A DNA stretch of 64,000 nucleotides from Bradyrhizobium sp. NDS-1 (GTDB taxonomy: Bacteria > Pseudomonadota > Alphaproteobacteria > Rhizobiales > Xanthobacteraceae): the NCBI RefSeq assembly GCF_032918005.1, contig NZ_CP136628.1:1-64000 (forward strand), read 5' to 3'. This document shows, piece by piece, positions 50,736-64,000 of the stretch (positions are counted from its first letter, which is position 1; every line of letters begins with the position of its first letter). Under the pieces are notes generated by a model. The model did not search any database and was not told the origin of the DNA. It saw only the letters and a program-made list of their open reading frames with translations. The position numbers and the translations under genes are program-made.

Positions 50736-53441
50736 ATGGTTGATACCAAGACCCCTGACGACAAGAAGCTGAGCGTTCCGAGCAAGACGCTATCGCTCAA
50801 GCCGCGCGTCGAAACGGGCACTGTGCGCCAGAGCTTCAGCCATGGCCGCAGCAAGCAAGTCGTGGTCGAGAAGCGCGGCAAGCGCCGCATCGACGGCAGC
50901 CCCGAGCCGCAGGCTCCCACGGTTGTTGCGAAGCCGGCACCAGCCGCGCCTGCGCCCGCCCCCGCGCGCCCGGCTCCGCCGCGCAACGCCGGCTCCGGCG
51001 TCGTGCTGCGCACCCTGACCGAGGACGAACGTTCCGCCCGCGCCAGCGCCTTGGCCGATGCCAAGGTGCGCGAAGTCGAAGAGCGTCGCCAGGCCGAGGA
51101 AGAGGCCCAGCGCCGCGCTGTCCGCGAGGCTGCCGAACGCGCCGACCGCGAGGCCGCTGAATCCCGCCGCAAGGCCGAGGAAGAGCGCCACCGTCACGAG
51201 GACGAGGCCAAGCGCAAGGCCGAGACCGAGGCCAAGAAGCGCTTTGGCGAAGGCGAGCAGCCGCCATCGGCGCCGCGCCCCGCGGCGGCAGCCCCGGCCG
51301 CTTCCACGCCGCGCCCCGGCGCGCCCGCAGCGCGCCCCGGTGCCTCCACGACGGCACGCCCGGGAAGCACGACCGCCCGGCCCGGAACGACCACGGCGCG
51401 GCCGGCAGGCGGCCCGTTGGGTCGCGCTCCTGCGGTCGCGGCCGGACCGGATGAGGACGATGGTCCTCGCCAGATCCGTCGCGGTCCCGGCGGTGCCGCG
51501 CGTCCGGTGGTCGCCCCCAAGCCCACCCACAAGCCTGGCCCGCAGAAGGAGCGCGGCCGCCTGACGGTCGTTACCGCGCTGAATGCCGACGAGGTCCGCG
51601 AGCGCTCGATCGCCTCGTTCCGCCGCCGCACCCAGCGCCTGAAGGGCCACGCAGCGAACGAGCCGAAGGAAAAGCTCATCCGCGAGGTGGTCATTCCGGA
51701 AGCGATCACCATCCAGGAGCTCGCCAACCGCATGGCCGAGCGCGCGGTCGATGTCATCCGCATGCTGATGAAGCAGGGCGCGATGCACAAGATCACCGAC
51801 GTGATCGATGCCGACACCGCGCAGCTGATCGCCGAAGAGCTGGGGCACACCGTCAAGCGCGTTGCCGCGTCCGACGTTGAAGAAGGCCTGTTCGACGCCA
51901 TCGACGATTCCACCGACACCGAGACGCGTTCGCCGGTGGTGACCGTGATGGGTCACGTCGACCACGGCAAGACCTCGCTGCTCGACGCGCTCCGCCATGC
52001 CAACGTCGTCTCCGGCGAAGCCGGCGGCATCACCCAGCATATCGGTGCCTATCAGGTGCTGTCGCCCGAGAGCGGCAAGAAGATCACCTTCATCGACACG
52101 CCCGGTCACGCCGCGTTCACCGCGATGCGCGCCCGCGGCGCCAAGGTCACCGACATCGTCGTGCTGGTGGTTGCGGCCGATGACGGCGTCATGCCGCAGA
52201 CCATCGAAGCCATCAACCACGCCAAGGCGGCGCGGGTGCCGATCATCGTTGCCATCAACAAGATCGACAAGCCCGACGCCAAGCCCGAGCGCGTGCGCAC
52301 CGAGCTGCTCCAGCACGAGGTTCAGGTCGAATCGTTCGGCGGCGAAGTCGTCGACGTCGAGGTGTCCGCCAAGAACAAGACCAATCTCGACAAGCTGCTC
52401 GAGATGATCGCGCTCCAGGCCGACATCCTCGACCTCAAGACCAATTCGGAACGCCCGGCCGAAGGCACCGTGATCGAAGCCAAGCTCGACCGCGGCCGTG
52501 GTCCGGTCGCGACCGTGCTGGTCCAGCGCGGCACGCTCCGGGTCGGCGACATCATCGTCGCCGGCGCCGAGATGGGCCGCGTCCGCGCACTGATCTCGGA
52601 TCAGGGCGAGACCGTGCAGGAAGCAGGTCCCTCGGTTCCGGTCGAGGTGCTCGGCTTCAACGGTCCGCCGGAAGCCGGCGATCGTCTCGCCGTGGTCGAG
52701 AACGAAGCCCGCGCCCGCCAGGTCACCAGCTATCGTGCGCACCAGAAGCGCGAGAACGCGGCTGCCTCGATCTCCGGCATGCGCGGCTCGCTCGAGCAGA
52801 TGATGTCGCAATTGAAGACCGCGGGCCGCAAGGAATTCCCGCTGATCATCAAGGCCGACGTGCAGGGCTCGTTGGAAGCGATCCTCGGCTCGCTGGAGAA
52901 GCTCGGTACCGACGAAGTCGCAGCCCGCATCCTGCATGCCGGCGTCGGCGGCATCTCGGAATCCGACGTGACGCTGGCCGAAGGCTTCAACGCCGCGATC
53001 ATCGGCTTCTCGGTTCGAGCCAACAAGGAGGCCGCTGCGGCCGCCAAGCGCAACGGCATCGAGATCCGCTATTACAACATCATCTACGATCTCGTGGACG
53101 ACGTGAAGAAGGCGATGAGCGGCCTGCTCGCGCCGACCTTGCGCGAAACCATGCTCGGCAATGCCGCCATCCTGGAGATCTTCAACATCTCCAAGGTCGG
53201 CAAGGTCGCCGGCTGCCGCGTCACCGACGGCACCGTGGAACGCGGCGCCAATGTGCGCCTGATCCGCGACAACGTCGTCGTGCACGAGGGCAAGCTGTCG
53301 ACGCTGAAGCGCTTCAAGGACGAAGTGAAGGAAGTCCAGTCCGGTCAGGAATGCGGCATGGCCTTCGAGAACTACCACGACATGCGCGCCGGTGACGTGA
53401 TCGAGTGTTACCGCGTGGAGACGATCCAGCGCTCCCTGTAA
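50736..53441 (+). CDS. infB: Translation initiation factor IF-2
   Basis: IF-2 is the GTPase that delivers initiator tRNA to the 30S subunit. The 901-aa product has a long low-complexity N-terminus (Lys/Ala/Pro-rich, an Arg/Glu/Ala coiled region, then TARPG-like repeats at about 200-225), a short IF2_N segment, and the G domain with [14 protein letters not shown] (G1), [16 protein letters not shown] (G3) and [10 protein letters not shown] (G4), then domains II-IV. The start ATG 50736 follows a 70-bp gap after the RNA-binding gene. The N-terminal repeats are typical of the group and vary between strains. Confidence 0.97.
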   Translation: MVDTKTPDDKKLSVPSKTLSLKPRVETGTVRQSFSHGRSKQVVVEKRGKRRIDGSPEPQAPTVVAKPAPAAPAPAPARPAPPRNAGSGVVLRTLTEDERSARASALADAKVREVEERRQAEEEAQRRAVREAAERADREAAESRRKAEEERHRHEDEAKRKAETEAKKRFGEGEQPPSAPRPAAAAPAASTPRPGAPAARPGASTTARPGSTTARPGTTTARPAGGPLGRAPAVAAGPDEDDGPRQIRRGPGGAARPVVAPKPTHKPGPQKERGRLTVVTALNADEVRERSIASFRRRTQRLKGHAANEPKEKLIREVVIPEAITIQELANRMAERAVDVIRMLMKQGAMHKITDVIDADTAQLIAEELGHTVKRVAASDVEEGLFDAIDDSTDTETRSPVVTVMGHVDHGKTSLLDALRHANVVSGEAGGITQHIGAYQVLSPESGKKITFIDTPGHAAFTAMRARGAKVTDIVVLVVAADDGVMPQTIEAINHAKAARVPIIVAINKIDKPDAKPERVRTELLQHEVQVESFGGEVVDVEVSAKNKTNLDKLLEMIALQADILDLKTNSERPAEGTVIEAKLDRGRGPVATVLVQRGTLRVGDIIVAGAEMGRVRALISDQGETVQEAGPSVPVEVLGFNGPPEAGDRLAVVENEARARQVTSYRAHQKRENAAASISGMRGSLEQMMSQLKTAGRKEFPLIIKADVQGSLEAILGSLEKLGTDEVAARILHAGVGGISESDVTLAEGFNAAIIGFSVRANKEAAAAAKRNGIEIRYYNIIYDLVDDVKKAMSGLLAPTLRETMLGNAAILEIFNISKVGKVAGCRVTDGTVERGANVRLIRDNVVVHEGKLSTLKRFKDEVKEVQSGQECGMAFENYHDMRAGDVIECYRVETIQRSL

Positions 53442-53496
53442 GTCCAAATCTTACCGAAGCGGTCAGGATCTTTTTGAGCTGAAATTGCGGGAGTGC

Positions 53497-53521
53497 GATG
53501 GCCGGATTTTTTCCGGCCATC
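53497..53521. repeat. 10-bp perfect hairpin after infB
   Basis: GATGGCCGGA (53497-53506) and TCCGGCCATC (53512-53521) pair perfectly around TTTTT. No U-run follows the 3' arm. It sits 55 bp after infB and could protect the infB mRNA end or act as a processing site. Confidence 0.65.
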
Positions 53522-53553
53522 CACCCCTCTTCGTTTCAACAGGACAAATGACA

Positions 53554-53578
53554 ATGCCCGTGTCCCAAACGCGGGCAT
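53554..53578. repeat. Hairpin just upstream of rbfA
   Basis: ATGCCCGTG and CGCGGGCAT pair over nine positions (one G-U) around TCCCAAA, ending about 20 nt before the rbfA start at 53598. The gap between infB and rbfA (156 bp) holds this and the 53497 hairpin and no gene. Confidence 0.6.
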
Positions 53579-53597
53579 GACGAGGTGATTTTCGAGA

Positions 53598-54032
53598 ATG
53601 CCACGCCATCATCAGAAGAAGAGTTCCGCACCGGGCGGAGGCTCGCAACGTCAGTTGCGCGTCGGCGAGCAGGTTCGCCACGCGATGGCCGAGATTCTGG
53701 CGCAAGGCAATGTGCATGATGCGGACCTCGAAGGTCACATCATCACCGTGCCGGAGGTACGGATGTCGCCCGACCTGAAGCTCGCAACCGTCTATGTGAT
53801 GCCGCTCGGTGGCCGCGACACCGGGATCGTCATCGCTGCGCTCGAACGCAACAAGAAGTTCTTGCGCGGCGAGGTCGCGCGTCGCGTTAACCTGAAATTT
53901 GCACCTGACCTTCGCTTCCGCGTCGACGAGCGATTCGACGAAGCGGAACGGATCGAGAAGCTTTTGAGAACACCTGCGGTGCAGAAGGATCTCGAACAGG
54001 ATCCGGACACGGATCGGGAAGAAGAACGATGA
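53598..54032 (+). CDS. rbfA: Ribosome-binding factor A
   Basis: RbfA binds the 30S subunit during late assembly and cold adaptation. The 144-aa product has the KH-like fold core ([55 protein letters not shown]) with basic N-terminal and acidic C-terminal extensions. ATG 53598 is preceded by GAGGTG at 53581. Its stop overlaps the truB start by ATGA at 54029-54032. Confidence 0.94.
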   Translation: MPRHHQKKSSAPGGGSQRQLRVGEQVRHAMAEILAQGNVHDADLEGHIITVPEVRMSPDLKLATVYVMPLGGRDTGIVIAALERNKKFLRGEVARRVNLKFAPDLRFRVDERFDEAERIEKLLRTPAVQKDLEQDPDTDREEER

Positions 54033-55165
54033 CGATGGACCCGGCTCACGACACGGTCAGCGGCGAACAGGCCGATCAGCGCGACGTGCAGAAGAAAAAT
54101 TTTGCGGACGATAATTTTGCGAGCCCGGGCGGCGATTCGCAGCCGCATCAGGAGCCGCGCCGCGTCAACAACGATCCGCGTGCCAATACCAGGCAGAAGG
54201 GCAGCCAGATCCGCCGCGACCGGCGCGACGTCCACGGCTGGGTCGTGCTCGACAAGCCGATCGGCATGACTTCGACACAGGCGGTTGCGGTGCTCAAGCG
54301 CCTGTTCAACGCCAAGCGCGCCGGGCACGCCGGCACCCTCGATCCGCTCGCCTCGGGCGGGCTGCCGATCGCGCTGGGGGAAGCCACCAAGACCGTTCCC
54401 TTCGTCATGGACGGCCGCAAGCGCTACCAGTTCACGGTGTGCTGGGGCGAGGAGCGCGACACCGACGATATCGAGGGCCGGGTGACCGCGACCTCGGACC
54501 AGCGTCCGACCCGGGAGGCCATCCTGGCCCTCCTGCCCCGCTTCACCGGGGTGATCGAGCAGATCCCCCCGCGCTATTCCGCGATCAAGGTCCAGGGCGA
54601 GCGCGCCTACGACCTCGCCCGCGATGGCGAGGTCGTGGAGCTGGCGCCCCGTCCGGTCGAGATCCACCATTTAGCCCTTGTGGATCAACCGGATAACGAC
54701 CGGGCCGTGTTCGAGGCCGAATGCGGCAAGGGCACCTATGTCCGGGCGCTAGCCCGCGATATGGGCCGGATTCTCGGCACTTTCGGCCACATCTGCGCCC
54801 TCAGGCGGACCTTGGTCGGCCCATTTGGCGAAAACGACATGATTCCGCTGGATCAGCTGGAGGCTTTGTGCGATAGAGCCGCGTCCGGCGAGGGTAGCCT
54901 CGCGGACGCGCTTATGCCCGTTGAGACCGCGCTGGACGACATCCCGGCACTGGCCGTCACTCGGGCTGATGCGGCAAGGCTCCATCGGGGCCAGGCCGTT
55001 TTGTTGCGCGGACGGGATGCGCCCACTTGTAGCGGCACAGTCTATGTCACGGTGGCAGGCCGGCTTCTCGCGCTTGCTGAAGTCGGCAATGGCGAAATCA
55101 TCCCCAAGCGTGTGTTCAACCTGACCGGCTTGACTGCCTCAACTGGTCGCAACGAGAGAAATTGA
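54029..55165 (+). CDS. truB: tRNA pseudouridine(55) synthase TruB
   Basis: TruB forms pseudouridine 55 in the T-loop of tRNAs. Catalytic Asp is in [19 protein letters not shown], followed by [18 protein letters not shown] and VRALARDMG. The 378-aa protein carries a polar extension of about 65 residues ([19 protein letters not shown]...) before the core [17 protein letters not shown], so it is longer than E. coli TruB (314 aa); an internal start would also be possible. ATG 54029 is coupled to rbfA by overlap. Confidence 0.94.
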   Translation: MTMDPAHDTVSGEQADQRDVQKKNFADDNFASPGGDSQPHQEPRRVNNDPRANTRQKGSQIRRDRRDVHGWVVLDKPIGMTSTQAVAVLKRLFNAKRAGHAGTLDPLASGGLPIALGEATKTVPFVMDGRKRYQFTVCWGEERDTDDIEGRVTATSDQRPTREAILALLPRFTGVIEQIPPRYSAIKVQGERAYDLARDGEVVELAPRPVEIHHLALVDQPDNDRAVFEAECGKGTYVRALARDMGRILGTFGHICALRRTLVGPFGENDMIPLDQLEALCDRAASGEGSLADALMPVETALDDIPALAVTRADAARLHRGQAVLLRGRDAPTCSGTVYVTVAGRLLALAEVGNGEIIPKRVFNLTGLTASTGRNERN

Positions 55166-55167
55166 CG

Positions 55168-55437
55168 ATGTCGATTGCCGCAGAACGCAAAGCGGAAGTC
55201 ATCAAGACGAATGCCAACAAGGCCGGCGACACCGGCTCGCCGGAGGTTCAGGTCGCGATCCTGTCGGAACGCATCAACAACCTGACCAACCATTTCAAGA
55301 CCCACGTGAAGGACAACCATTCGCGTCGCGGCCTCTTGAAGCTGGTCTCGACCCGCCGCTCGCTGCTCGACTACCTCAAGAAGCGGGACGAAGCGCGGTA
55401 CAAGGCGCTGCTCGAGAAGCACAACATTCGTCGCTAA
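55168..55437 (+). CDS. rpsO: 30S ribosomal protein S15
   Basis: A primary 16S rRNA-binding protein of the 30S platform. The 89-aa product is full length and has the signature [26 protein letters not shown] and [28 protein letters not shown] at 55154-55160 precedes ATG 55168 by 7 nt; TTG 55162 lies too close. rpsO-pnp is the classical pair. Confidence 0.97.
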   Translation: MSIAAERKAEVIKTNANKAGDTGSPEVQVAILSERINNLTNHFKTHVKDNHSRRGLLKLVSTRRSLLDYLKKRDEARYKALLEKHNIRR

Positions 55438-55446
55438 CAGTTCTTA

Positions 55447-55469
55447 CGCGCGCCAACGGCGCGCGTTTT
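55447..55469 (+). terminator. Intrinsic terminator after rpsO
   Basis: CGCGCGCC (55447-55454) pairs with GGCGCGCG (55458-55465) over 8 bp with an AAC loop, followed by TTTT. It lies 10 nt after the rpsO stop and separates rpsO from pnp, which would then rely on read-through or its own promoter. Confidence 0.75.
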
Positions 55470-55691
55470 CGCACGCGGCTTCGAACGAAAGCGTCTATTT
55501 TAGGCTTTTTGATCGAGGCTGCGCGCACGTCGGATGCGAGCCGTTGAAGGCTGGCATCCGGGGCACGATCGGCGGAGACCGAGGTTCGGTGTTCGCATTC
55601 GTGCCGACTGAAAGTCCAGCAGCAATCCGGCGGCTGGGCACAACGGGCAAGGCGCCCGTATGACCCGAAAGGATGGACGCCATCCGAAATC

Positions 55692-55767
55692 CAAAAACCA
55701 TGGCAGGATCGCAGGACGCTGATCACCCGCTTCGATCAGCGCCCCGCAATCTTGCGCATGGTTTTTG
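55692..55767 (+). promoter_or_regulatory. Long pnp-leader hairpin (RNase III/PNPase autoregulation candidate)
   Basis: The 5' arm starts CAAAAACCATG (55692-55702), which pairs perfectly with CATGGTTTTTG (55757-55767); pairing continues through GCAGGAT/ATCTTGC and ends in CGCTGATC/GATCAGCG (55717-55724 with 55734-55741) around a 9-nt loop. About 32 base pairs with three single mismatches and one bulge result. It lies 50 nt before the pnp start, where E. coli pnp has a similar stem cut by RNase III for autoregulation. The rest of the 379-bp rpsO-pnp gap, apart from the terminator at 55447, shows no gene. Confidence 0.7.
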
Positions 55768-55816
55768 TTTTTCGAGAGCCGTCCCTTCTTTCGAGAACCC
55801 ATGAAAGAAGACATCT

Positions 55817-57973
<2,157 letters not shown>

Positions 57974-57996
57974 GTCTCGCGACAATACGGAAATAC

Positions 57997-58023
57997 GAAG
58001 GGCGGCCGCAGGGCCGCCCTTTT
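57997..58023 (+). terminator. Intrinsic terminator after pnp
   Basis: AAGGGCGGCC (57997-58006) pairs with GGCCGCCCTT (58011-58020) around GCAG, and the run TTTTT (58019-58023) follows. It ends the rimP-to-pnp operon. Confidence 0.9.
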
Positions 58024-58180
58024 TCGTGGGCCGCCTGCGGCCGGCATCATCGGAATGGCAATGCGCGATTCCGCCGCAGCGTCACAATGACTGGGATCGA
58101 ACCGGCGATGGCTGCTGCTGCGTACCTGTCCGGACCGCCGCGTGCTCTATCGGCGGATTGCCCCCAGACAGGAGAACCAG

Positions 58181-58912
58181 ATGTCATCCTTATCCCGGCG
58201 CCGACTCATGCTCACCGCAACCGGCCTCGCCGCCACCGTGGCCGCCCCGCGCCTCGTGTTCGCGCAGGCCGCCGCGGCGCCCACCGGGCCGTTCAAGCTC
58301 GATCCGCTGGCTTATCCGGCCAACGCGCTGGAACCGCACATTGATGCCAGGACGATGGAAATCCATCACGATCGTCATCACCAGGCGTTCATCACCAACC
58401 TCAACAATTTCGCGAAGGACAATCCGCAGATCGCGGAAAAGCCGATCGGCGACGTGCTGGGCAACCTCGGCGCCGTGCCGGAAGCGATCCGCACCGGCGT
58501 CCGCAACAGCATGGGCGGCCACGCTAACCACACCATGTTCTGGCAGATCATGGGACCGAACGGCGGGAGGCCGGAAGGCGCCGTGCTTGCTGCGATCGAG
58601 AGCGACCTCGGCGGCATGGAGAAATTCCAGACCGATTTTAACGCAGCCGGCGGACGCGTGTTCGGCTCGGGCTGGGTGTTCGTGACGGTCAGCAAGGATG
58701 GCAAGCTCGCGATCGAGACCCGCCCCAACCAGGACAATCCAATGATGGACGGCAAACGCGCGCTGCTCGGCAACGATGTCTGGGAGCACGCCTATTACCT
58801 GAACTACCAGAACCGTCGCGCCGATTATCTCAAGGCATGGTGGAACACGGTGAACTGGAAAGTCGTCGGCGAACGCTACGCAGCGGCGAAGGCGGGCTCA
58901 CTCGGGGTGTGA
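58181..58912 (+). CDS. Superoxide dismutase (Mn-type residues), Tat-exported
   Basis: A Fe/Mn-family superoxide dismutase of 243 aa that would act in the periplasm, as it begins MSSLSRRRLMLTATG followed by a hydrophobic region ending VFAQA, a twin-arginine-like signal (SRRRLML). Metal ligands by alignment are His62 (MEIHH), His117 (GGHANH), Asp199 and His203 (DVWEH). The residues near the metal (GGHANH and PNQDNP, Gln184) are the manganese-type pattern. GGAGAACC before ATG 58181 is the best ribosome binding site; GTG 58142 is rejected. It is convergent with katG. Confidence 0.9.
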   Translation: MSSLSRRRLMLTATGLAATVAAPRLVFAQAAAAPTGPFKLDPLAYPANALEPHIDARTMEIHHDRHHQAFITNLNNFAKDNPQIAEKPIGDVLGNLGAVPEAIRTGVRNSMGGHANHTMFWQIMGPNGGRPEGAVLAAIESDLGGMEKFQTDFNAAGGRVFGSGWVFVTVSKDGKLAIETRPNQDNPMMDGKRALLGNDVWEHAYYLNYQNRRADYLKAWWNTVNWKVVGERYAAAKAGSLGV

Positions 58913-58930
58913 AGACAATCCAGAACCACG

Positions 58931-58960
58931 AAAAAAGGGGCGGCCTCTCGGCCGCCCCTT
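58931..58960. terminator. Bidirectional terminator between sod and katG
   Basis: GGGGCGGCC (58937-58945) pairs with GGCCGCCCC (58950-58958) around TCTC. On the minus strand the stem is followed by TTTTTT (complement of 58931-58936), an ideal terminator for katG; on the plus strand only TTGCTT follows, so it serves the sod gene less well. Confidence 0.9.
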
Positions 58961-58982
58961 GCTTGTCACTTCCTGATGAGGA

Positions 58983-62192
<3,210 letters not shown>

Positions 62193-62198
62193 CTTCCG

Positions 62199-62654
62199 AT
62201 GTCGCATCCTGTCATCCGCCCCGCCCGCGCAGACGAGTACGACGAGGTCGGCCGCGTCTGGATGGAGAGCTGGGTCTCGACCGGGCTCGGCGAGGCCAGC
62301 GACTTCCTGCTGGCAAACCTGCGCGCGCGCGTCCGGCGCGAGATCGAGGACGGCTGGAGCCTGTTCGTCGCCGACGATCAAGGCACCATCGCCGCCATGC
62401 TGGCACTGCATGTGCCGAGGCGCTATCTCGACATGCTCTTCGTCGCGCCCGCATATCAGGGCCAATCGCTCGGCCGACGATTGCTCGCCTTCACCCGCAC
62501 GCAAATGCCTGACGAGATGTACCTGCGTTGCGTCCGCGAGAACGAAAAAGCCTGGCGCTGGTACGAGCGCGAAGGTTTCGTGTTCGAGAAGGAAGCGATC
62601 GAGCCGTCAAACGGATTCATGATGAAATATTATCGGTGGAGGCGGACGACATAG
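62199..62654 (+). CDS. GNAT family N-acetyltransferase
   Basis: A 151-residue acetyltransferase of the GNAT fold. It has the N-terminal strand HPVIRPARADEYDEVGRVW, the acetyl-CoA-binding motif A LFVAPAYQGQSLGRRLLAFT and motif B with ENEKAWRWYEREGFVFEKEA, ending in YYRW. The start ATG 62199 lies 6 bp after the oxyR stop, so it may share its transcript. The substrate is unknown. Confidence 0.88.
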   Translation: MSHPVIRPARADEYDEVGRVWMESWVSTGLGEASDFLLANLRARVRREIEDGWSLFVADDQGTIAAMLALHVPRRYLDMLFVAPAYQGQSLGRRLLAFTRTQMPDEMYLRCVRENEKAWRWYEREGFVFEKEAIEPSNGFMMKYYRWRRTT

Positions 62655-62725
62655 GTTGTGCTTGCGAACGCGTTCTACACGCCCTAGTTTGCAGGTCACG
62701 TCTCAGCAACTTGAATTCCCGAGTC

Positions 62726-63565
62726 ATGTTACGCAGTTTCGCCGCCGCTGCCATCTTCGTGTCATCTTGCGCCACGACCGGGTGGTCCCAGTCCGCCTCT
62801 GCTCCACCCACTGCCGCAACTCCGGCGACGAGCAAGCCGACTGGCAAGAAGGCGGGGCCGAAGGCCAAACACTCGGCGGCGAACAAGCCGCAAGCGGTGG
62901 AAATCGGCCCCTGCAAGCTCGGCGTGATCTCGGTGATCGGCGAACGCTACTCCGTCCAGAAATTCGGGCTGACCATCTTCGAGAACGAGGAGACCGAAGT
63001 TGCCATCGACTGGGGTCTTGACGATCTCGTGTTTGCACGGGTGAAAGCCGCAACGGGTAACGATCCCGGTGTTCGCAGGATCAGCTATCCCAAGGGAGCC
63101 TTCGAACCCTTCTACAATCCGAAATCGCGATTCATTCCCGATCCCAGCGAACGCCTGCCAGCGATCGTGCGCGGCATCACGCCGAACGCGAGCTGCGATC
63201 GATATCTGGTTGCGACCACGTACAAGGGAGAATTGCCGGGCAGCCGCCTGATGCTGAATGGTATCGGCACGTTCAATCAAGGTCTCGGAAATCTGATCCG
63301 GCATTCGCATTTGTTCGCCAACATCTCCATCAACCTGATCGACGGTAGAAGCTATGAGCAGATCGACCGTCCGTTCGTGAATTTCGGCGTCAACCTCGCA
63401 GCGAGCATGCGGTTGACGGAGGATCCACTCACCAAGCTCGACAACGATCATTTCCCCAATCCGCCCGCGACGGCTTCGAGCAGCGCAGTTCTGCGTGAGA
63501 GAACACGAGCGCTCGTGACCAACAGGCTCGATCGGGGACTCCCCGGCTATCTGCAGCAAGAGTGA
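62726..63565 (+). CDS. Secreted protein of unknown function
   Basis: A 279-residue protein with no recognised family. ATG 62726 gives a signal-peptide start (MLRSFAAAAIFVSSCATTGW), in which VSSC could be a lipobox, so it may be a lipoprotein; otherwise cleavage near SQSASA is possible. A Pro/Ala/Lys linker (about 27-55) leads to a soluble domain beginning QAVEIGPCKLGVISVIGERY, with no transmembrane span. No adjacent gene suggests a role. The start is supported only by the signal peptide, as the ribosome binding site is weak. Confidence 0.68.
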   Translation: MLRSFAAAAIFVSSCATTGWSQSASAPPTAATPATSKPTGKKAGPKAKHSAANKPQAVEIGPCKLGVISVIGERYSVQKFGLTIFENEETEVAIDWGLDDLVFARVKAATGNDPGVRRISYPKGAFEPFYNPKSRFIPDPSERLPAIVRGITPNASCDRYLVATTYKGELPGSRLMLNGIGTFNQGLGNLIRHSHLFANISINLIDGRSYEQIDRPFVNFGVNLAASMRLTEDPLTKLDNDHFPNPPATASSSAVLRERTRALVTNRLDRGLPGYLQQE

Positions 63566-63698
63566 CAGCCACTCATTCGGGTTGACCAAGATATTGCGCG
63601 CCGAACACGGCCTCCTTCCCATGCGTAGTGAGTTGCGAATTCCAACCAGACACGCGATGAACTAGACTTGGTCTCCCGCACACTGGAAGGTCCGCGCC

Positions 63699-64000
63699 AT
63701 GATCAAGCTCTATTGGTCGCCCCGCTCGCGCTCATTCACGACACTCTGGCTGATGGAGGAGAGCGGCCTGCCCTATGAGCGGGTGCTGACGGACATCTCG
63801 ACCGGCGCACAGAAGGCGCCGGATTATTTGAAGATCAATCCGATGGGCAAGGTGCCGGCGCTGACCGACGGCGATGCCGCACTCGGCGAGGCCGCGGCGA
63901 TCTGTGCCTACATTGCCGACCGCTATCCGGAGACGAAGCTCGCGCCAGGGGTGACCGATCCGCGCCGCGCGCGCTATCTGCAATGGCTGTTCTTTTCGCC
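63699..64000 (+). CDS. Glutathione S-transferase family protein, partial at window end
   Basis: The first 100 codons of a GST-fold protein; the gene continues beyond the window. The thioredoxin-like N-terminal domain is clear: MIKLYWSPRSRSFTTLWLM, then LPYERVLTDI, the KINPMGKVPALTDGDAAL segment with the cis-Pro, and LGEAAAICAYIADRYPE. GGAAGG at 63685-63690 is 8 nt before ATG 63699. The catalytic Ser is probably among Ser7, Ser10 or Ser12. Subclass and substrate are not determinable from the fragment. Confidence 0.88.
   Translation, partial: MIKLYWSPRSRSFTTLWLMEESGLPYERVLTDISTGAQKAPDYLKINPMGKVPALTDGDAALGEAAAICAYIADRYPETKLAPGVTDPRRARYLQWLFFS

Noticed and set aside
51300..51410. TARPG-like repeat DNA in infB as a mobile or tandem-repeat element
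   Set aside because: It is in frame within the low-complexity IF-2 N-terminus, typical for the family.
50790..53447. Minus-strand open frame across infB
   Set aside because: Antisense shadow of infB.
58030..58110. Possible minus-strand tRNA near a GGTTCGATCCC T-loop-like stretch
   Set aside because: The T-stem is imperfect and no matching D-arm, anticodon arm or acceptor pairing could be found.

Overview
The window is about 64 kb of high-GC alphaproteobacterial chromosome, almost certainly from Bradyrhizobium or a very close relative. The evidence is the dnaA-dnaN-recF-gyrB order, protein sequences that read as Bradyrhizobium-type throughout, a full rhizobial housekeeping block (murJ-trpS-usp-nfu-tsaB-rimI-fur-miaB-phoH-ybeY-corC-lnt-regulator-trmB), and several families of palindromic intergenic repeats of the kind scattered through Bradyrhizobium genomes. 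I see no insertion sequence, prophage, CRISPR array, rRNA or convincing tRNA. Start codons were reassigned by ribosome-binding-site position in many places, because high GC leaves long spurious upstream extensions.

Layout. 1-10046: replication block (dnaA, dnaN, recF, gyrB), interrupted between recF and gyrB by two tandem paralogous exported proteins of unknown function built from a repeated FYR...GW module. 10.3-14.5 kb: small membrane protein, murA with Asp at the usual catalytic Cys, and a MATE exporter coupled to a DUF2867 gene. 14.5-22.0 kb: FUSC-type protein, MmgE/PrpD protein, serine hydrolase with a membrane-anchored AraC regulator, pirin and purC. 22.2-29.8 kb: SulP-STAS-cyclic-nucleotide-domain transporter, gabD, a small unknown, a second serine hydrolase and an acyl-CoA synthetase. 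29.9-46.1 kb: PfkB sugar/adenosine kinase, then the murJ-to-trmB block of cell envelope, tRNA modification, iron-sulfur, metal regulation and ribosome maturation genes. 46.1-58.0 kb: DUF2336 protein, then the classical rimP-nusA-ylxR-infB-rbfA-truB-rpsO-pnp transcription/translation operon. 58.1-64.0 kb: oxidative stress genes (exported SOD, divergent katG/oxyR), a GNAT acetyltransferase, a secreted unknown and the start of a glutathione S-transferase that runs off the end.

How they work together. Most genes serve replication initiation, translation and RNA turnover. Two leader structures suggest control of the last operon: a consensus-like promoter followed within about 30 nt by an intrinsic terminator upstream of rimP, and a long near-perfect hairpin just upstream of pnp that looks like an RNase III/PNPase autoregulation target. 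OxyR with both redox cysteines lies divergent to katG, which fits peroxide control of the catalase-peroxidase. The least explained content is the recF-gyrB tandem pair, which is my main candidate for an undescribed protein family.
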